Positions 60,923 through 64,000 of a stretch of DNA of 64,000 nt are shown here, in pieces (position 1 is the first letter of the stretch; each line of letters begins with the position of its first letter). Both the position numbers and the translations under genes were made by a program. Location: positions 22,984,269 through 23,048,268 of the forward strand of contig NC_135505.1 in NCBI RefSeq assembly GCF_052857255.1, in the 5' to 3' direction. The DNA is from Amblyomma americanum (taxonomy: Eukaryota; Arthropoda; Arachnida; Ixodida; Ixodidae). The notes below the pieces were generated by a model. That model saw nothing but the letters and a program-made list of their open reading frames with translations. It searched no databases and was not told the DNA's origin.

Positions 60923-61472
60923 TCAGCGAGCTTCTCCAGACAACCCCTGGGCGGGCAGAAGCACCAGGCGCACCGACGACGGCAAGCGCTGAAGGAAAAA
61001 CTGACGCAGGAGGGCTTGGTAGAAGGTGGCAGCCTTGTCGCCCAGGAGCTGCCGGAGCCGCCGCCGCAACTGTGTAGGTTTGCGGTTCCCCAGTTCTTCG
61101 GAGGAGATGAGCTGCTGCAGGCGGCGATGTTCCGAGACGGCTGTTAGCTTGATGAGATCAGCAGCCAACGCGTAAAACGGGGCCGAGGCGGGCGGAGTTA
61201 GGAGGAGGTCGCGGACTTCGGCGGCAGTCTGAGGTGGTAGCGACGCAGCGACGCGATGAAACTTCTGCGCCTGGGTAGTGATGCGGCCAATAGTGAACTG
61301 GCTGTTGATCTGAGCGAGCCAGAGTTGAGGATCGGCCGTGGAGAACTGTGGCAGGCGAAGGGACAGCGCAGAGAATGCGCTTGGGGGGTCCGCCACCTGG
61401 CATGGCGGAGGAATTGTTGTGGGCATTTGCCATGGTGGGAGAGGTTGTTCCAGCAGACGTCCAGAGTCACCA
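60923..61472 (-). pseudogene. gypsy gag
   Basis: Capsid-like: LPQFSTADPQLWLAQINSQF, ASLPPQTAAEVRDLLLTPPA, LTAVSEHRRLQQLISSEELG and KPTQLRRRLRQLLGDKAATF, the pattern of gypsy gag in arthropods. The first ATG in this frame is 61426-61424; another ATG (61433) opens a shifted frame, so the start is uncertain. The zinc knuckle is not visible. Confidence 0.7.
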
Positions 61473-61476
61473 GTTT

Positions 61477-61676
61477 GTCGCAGCAATCAGTATGAGGCCA
61501 GCACGATGAAGGCAATGATTGATTTACTGGTTGAAGTGCTAGAACGTATGATGGCGTGCAGCCACACGGCGCGTGGAGTCGGCACGAGGAGGGAGCTCAA
61601 TTCGGCTGCACTTCGGCGTCATCATCTTCGGTGACTGGTGCCGCGCCTGCTGCGTAAGGCCGCTGCCGCTGCTAGA
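61477..61676. repeat. gypsy LTR, right copy (5' LTR of the element)
   Basis: 200 bp, partner of 57261-57460. The primer-binding site lies 4 bases inside. The first base pair of the element is altered (TCTAGC against TGTAGC in the other copy). Confidence 0.9.
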
Positions 61677-62400
61677 TGAGTTTACATTTAGTAACATCAA
61701 GCCTCATGAGCCAATCCGTACACCAGAAAAATAGGATATTACGGTCATATTGTAATGCAGCACTCTCAGAGGAGTAAGAAATAAGTCGATAGATCACACA
61801 ATCGCAAGACAAAATTGTATATGAAAAGTTAATTGTGCAGGTAGGTCAGTAATATGAATGAAGAACAAAAGTGGCCTTAAAGCTACACCTTGCGCAACAC
61901 CGGATCTTAGAGGGGATGTAGACGAGTCATGGTTGCTAACGTAAACATACTGAAAACCATTAGGCAAAAAGCACTAAATGCAATCTAAAATATTGTTATT
62001 GATACTAACGGCACTGAGTTTAAGGAGAAGTAAATGATGAGAAACAATATCAAATGCTTTGGCGAAATCCAAGAAGATGCAGTCCGATTGCTTAAAACAA
62101 AACATATTTGAAACACACCAGCTGCGTTTCGCATGAAGGCAATTTTCTGTAACCAAGTTGACATGAAGTGAAAAATGAGCTAGTTTCAAGAAAAGAAACG
62201 TGCTGCGAGTAGATGACGTGCTAAATGAGCTTACATGAAACACTAGTGAATGAGATGTAATTAAAAGGTGAATGAGCACTTCCTGATTTATGCAATAGAA
62301 AAACCATTGCGCCCTTCCATTTTGTTGAGGTACAGTCAGACTAGAAAGATTGGGCAAATCTCACGTAAAATCAATGACGAGTATATAACTTTACTTTAAA
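61677..62400 (-). pseudogene. CR1-type LINE copy C, RT part
   Basis: Reads LVTENCLHAKRSWC, QSDCIFLDFAKAFDIVSHHL (RT motif A) and a decayed GVAQGVALRPLLFF (motif B). It ends at the gypsy junction with WLMRLDVTKCKL, and the protein resumes at 57260. The older host of the gypsy insertion. Confidence 0.7.
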
Positions 62401-62439
62401 AAATTTGCTACTAATGCTGTCAATGACTGCGCAGAAAGA

Positions 62440-63380
62440 AAGCTTTTGGTTGTGAATGCCAACAAAATCAGTCATCAATAAAATTCCAATAAAGAACGGT
62501 TTCAGGCAGGGAGACAAAATCTCGCCAATGATATTTACCGCCTGTCTACAGGAGGCATTCCGAGCCCTGAATTGGGAAGAGTTAGGGATAAGAGTTAATG
62601 GGGAATACCTAAATAGTTTCTGCGATTCGCTGATGACATTGTTTTGCTATGTCACTCAGGCGATGAATTGCAAAGCATGATCAATGAGTTAGATCGGCAA
62701 AGGAGAAAGATGGGTCTAAGGATAAACATGCTGAAAACCAAAGTAATGTTCAACTGTCTAGCAAGGAAACAGCACTTCACAATTGGTAGCGAGGTGCTGG
62801 AAACGGTAAAGGAATATGTCTACTTAGGGCAGGTGGGCAGCGCTGATACGGATCATGAGAGGGAAATAACTAGAACAATAAGAATGGGGTGGAACACATA
62901 TGGCAGGTTCTTCCAGATCATGAATGGCAGGTTACCAATATCCCTCAAGTGAAAAGCACACAACAGCTTTATCTTACCGGTACTCACTTATAAGGCAGAA
63001 ACCTGGAGGCTAACGAAAAGGGTTCCGCTCAAGTTAACGACAACGCAGCGAGCTATGGAACGAAAAATCAAGCAGGTAGAGTGGGTGAGGAAACAAACCA
63101 AGGTTAATGATATCCTAGTCGAAACCAAGAGGAAGAAATGGGCTTATGCAGGGCATGTGATGCGAAGGCAAGATAACCACTGGTCCTTAAGGGTAACGGA
63201 TTGGATTCCAAGAGAAGGCAAGCGTAGCAGGGGGTGGCTGAAAGTTATGTGGTCGGATGAGATTATGTGAAAGTTTGCGGGCATACGGCGGGTGCAGCTG
63301 GCAAAGGACAGGGTTAATTGAGATATGGGAGGGGCCTTTGCCTTGCAGTTTGCGTAGGCATGCTAATGATGATGATGACA
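62440..63380 (+). pseudogene. RTE-type LINE 3' half
   Basis: RT from motif B: KNGFRQGDKISPMIFTACLQ, EAFRALNWEELGIRVNGEYL, a decayed FADD box (one base lost near 62625), DRQRRKMGLRINMLKTKVMF, ETVKEYVYLGQVG, then the C-terminus QTKVNDILVETKRKKWAYAG and SLRVTDWIPREGKRSRGW. Ends in a (GAT)n tail at 63365-63379. 5'-truncated. Confidence 0.85.
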
Positions 63381-63623
63381 CTCAAAGAAATTTACAGTGG
63401 CGAACAACAGGATGATTGAACGGGAAGAAAACGAAGGGTCCCTGCTAAGGTGGCTGCACATCGCTCCAGTGAAAAATCTCGCCATCCGCATAAATATGTT
63501 CCTTATATCAAGAGAACTGACTGCGCACCATCTGAAGAAGCTCCCGAGGCTCATGCGCCGTCTGACTGGGTGGCAGTAAGCAAATGTCCTTCAGTCATCC
63601 CGGCAGCTAGACTGGGCTCCTAG

Positions 63624-64000
63624 GCTAGGCCTAGAGCCACCGGTGACGCGCTGGCAGAGGTGGCTTCGCCGGCGTCGGTACCTGCTCCCGGTCCATCAGC
63701 GGCAGCGCACATCCCGCCTTCTTCAAATACACCTCAGCCCGTGAGCGATCTGCCCTCTGGGCGGAACCCGGCAATGGCTGCCCAGCCTCCAATGCTGGAT
63801 GGGGCTTCAACCGTGCAGCGTGAGGAGGAGAGCTCTCCAATGGACCTGTCTTCAGCATCTCCATCCATGCCATCGGCTTCCCGCAGTTTTCAAAAGTGCC
63901 CATCAGGAGACACTGCGCAGGATTCGCCTTCTGCCAACTCCAGCTCACAAGGCAAGCGTTCCTGTCCAGCGTATGCCAACCAGGTGGCTGTGCCGACATC
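63624..64000 (+). CDS. gag-like LINE ORF1 start, running off the window
   Basis: Open from 63624 (TAG just before) to the window end, with ATGs at 63774 and 63840. Reads MAAQPPMLDGASTVQREEES, SPMDLSSASPSMPSASRSFQ and GKRSCPAYANQV: low-complexity Ser/Pro then a basic patch. The ORF1 N-terminus at 3200 (minus) shows the same style (SSRRYCPYGKS), so I read it as an I/Jockey-type LINE ORF1. Intact as far as seen. It could instead be a host protein N-terminus. Confidence 0.45.

Larger units (their letters stand above)
57261..61676 (-). mobile_element. gypsy-type LTR retrotransposon, both LTRs present
   Basis: Order on the minus strand: LTR, primer-binding site tggtgactctgg (61472-61461), gag, protease, RT, RNase H, integrase, LTR. 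It sits inside CR1 copy C. The flanks tgagt (61677) and tgggt (57258) could be a decayed 5-bp target duplication with one mismatch. All coding parts carry lesions. Confidence 0.85.

Overview
This is a eukaryotic, repeat-choked window. I read it as genomic DNA of a hard tick (metastriate type such as Rhipicephalus, Dermacentor or Amblyomma). That is an inference from the mix of repeats: tRNA-headed SINEs, Penelope-like elements with GIY-YIG tails, RTE-, CR1- and I/Jockey-type LINEs, and gypsy-type elements. There are no operons, CRISPR arrays or bacterial genes.

The one host gene I can support is a cytochrome P450 on the minus strand. Four exons lie at 48873-49110, 40719-40909, 32096-32297 and 16091-16253. 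All have GT/AG boundaries, and the three junctions between them join in phase, giving about 265 residues from before helix C to the oxygen-activation (I) helix. The style is that of the mitochondrial clan. The N-terminus, the ExxR helix and the haem-cysteine exon are not in the window and must lie outside it. The introns are about 8.0, 8.4 and 15.8 kb and hold most of the mobile DNA described here.

Layout. 1-3235: a broken I/Jockey-type LINE (minus) with a recent 820-bp tandem duplication in its gag-like ORF1. 3.3-9.75 kb: Penelope-like DNA, with a nearly complete element (plus) inserted into an older one (minus). 9.75-15.06 kb: a SINE, a 5'-truncated LINE and a degraded CR1-type LINE with an (AAAT)n tail. 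16-21.6 kb: P450 exon, foldback repeats, LINE and SINE scraps. 21.6-25.9 kb: a second CR1-type LINE whose ORF1 opens with a textbook 2A ribosome-skipping motif. 26.7-31.4 kb: LINE 3' ends. 32.1-33.0 kb: P450 exon beside a pure 638-bp (AC)n tract. 33.4-40.4 kb: SINEs, gypsy integrase remnant, RTE LINEs, LINE gag. 40.7-49.1 kb: two P450 exons, two I-type LINE remnants with RNase H, and a CRE/TATA promoter-like array. 49.4-56.6 kb: RTE debris, a large palindrome with 13-bp target duplications, and a Penelope-like element with about 240-bp inverted ends carrying a gypsy remnant. 56.6-62.4 kb: a CR1-type LINE split by a gypsy element with both LTRs. 62.4-64 kb: an RTE 3' half and the start of a gag-like LINE ORF1 running off the edge.

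Almost every mobile-element frame carries stops or frameshifts, so these are relics. The P450 exons have no such damage and are probably part of a working gene.
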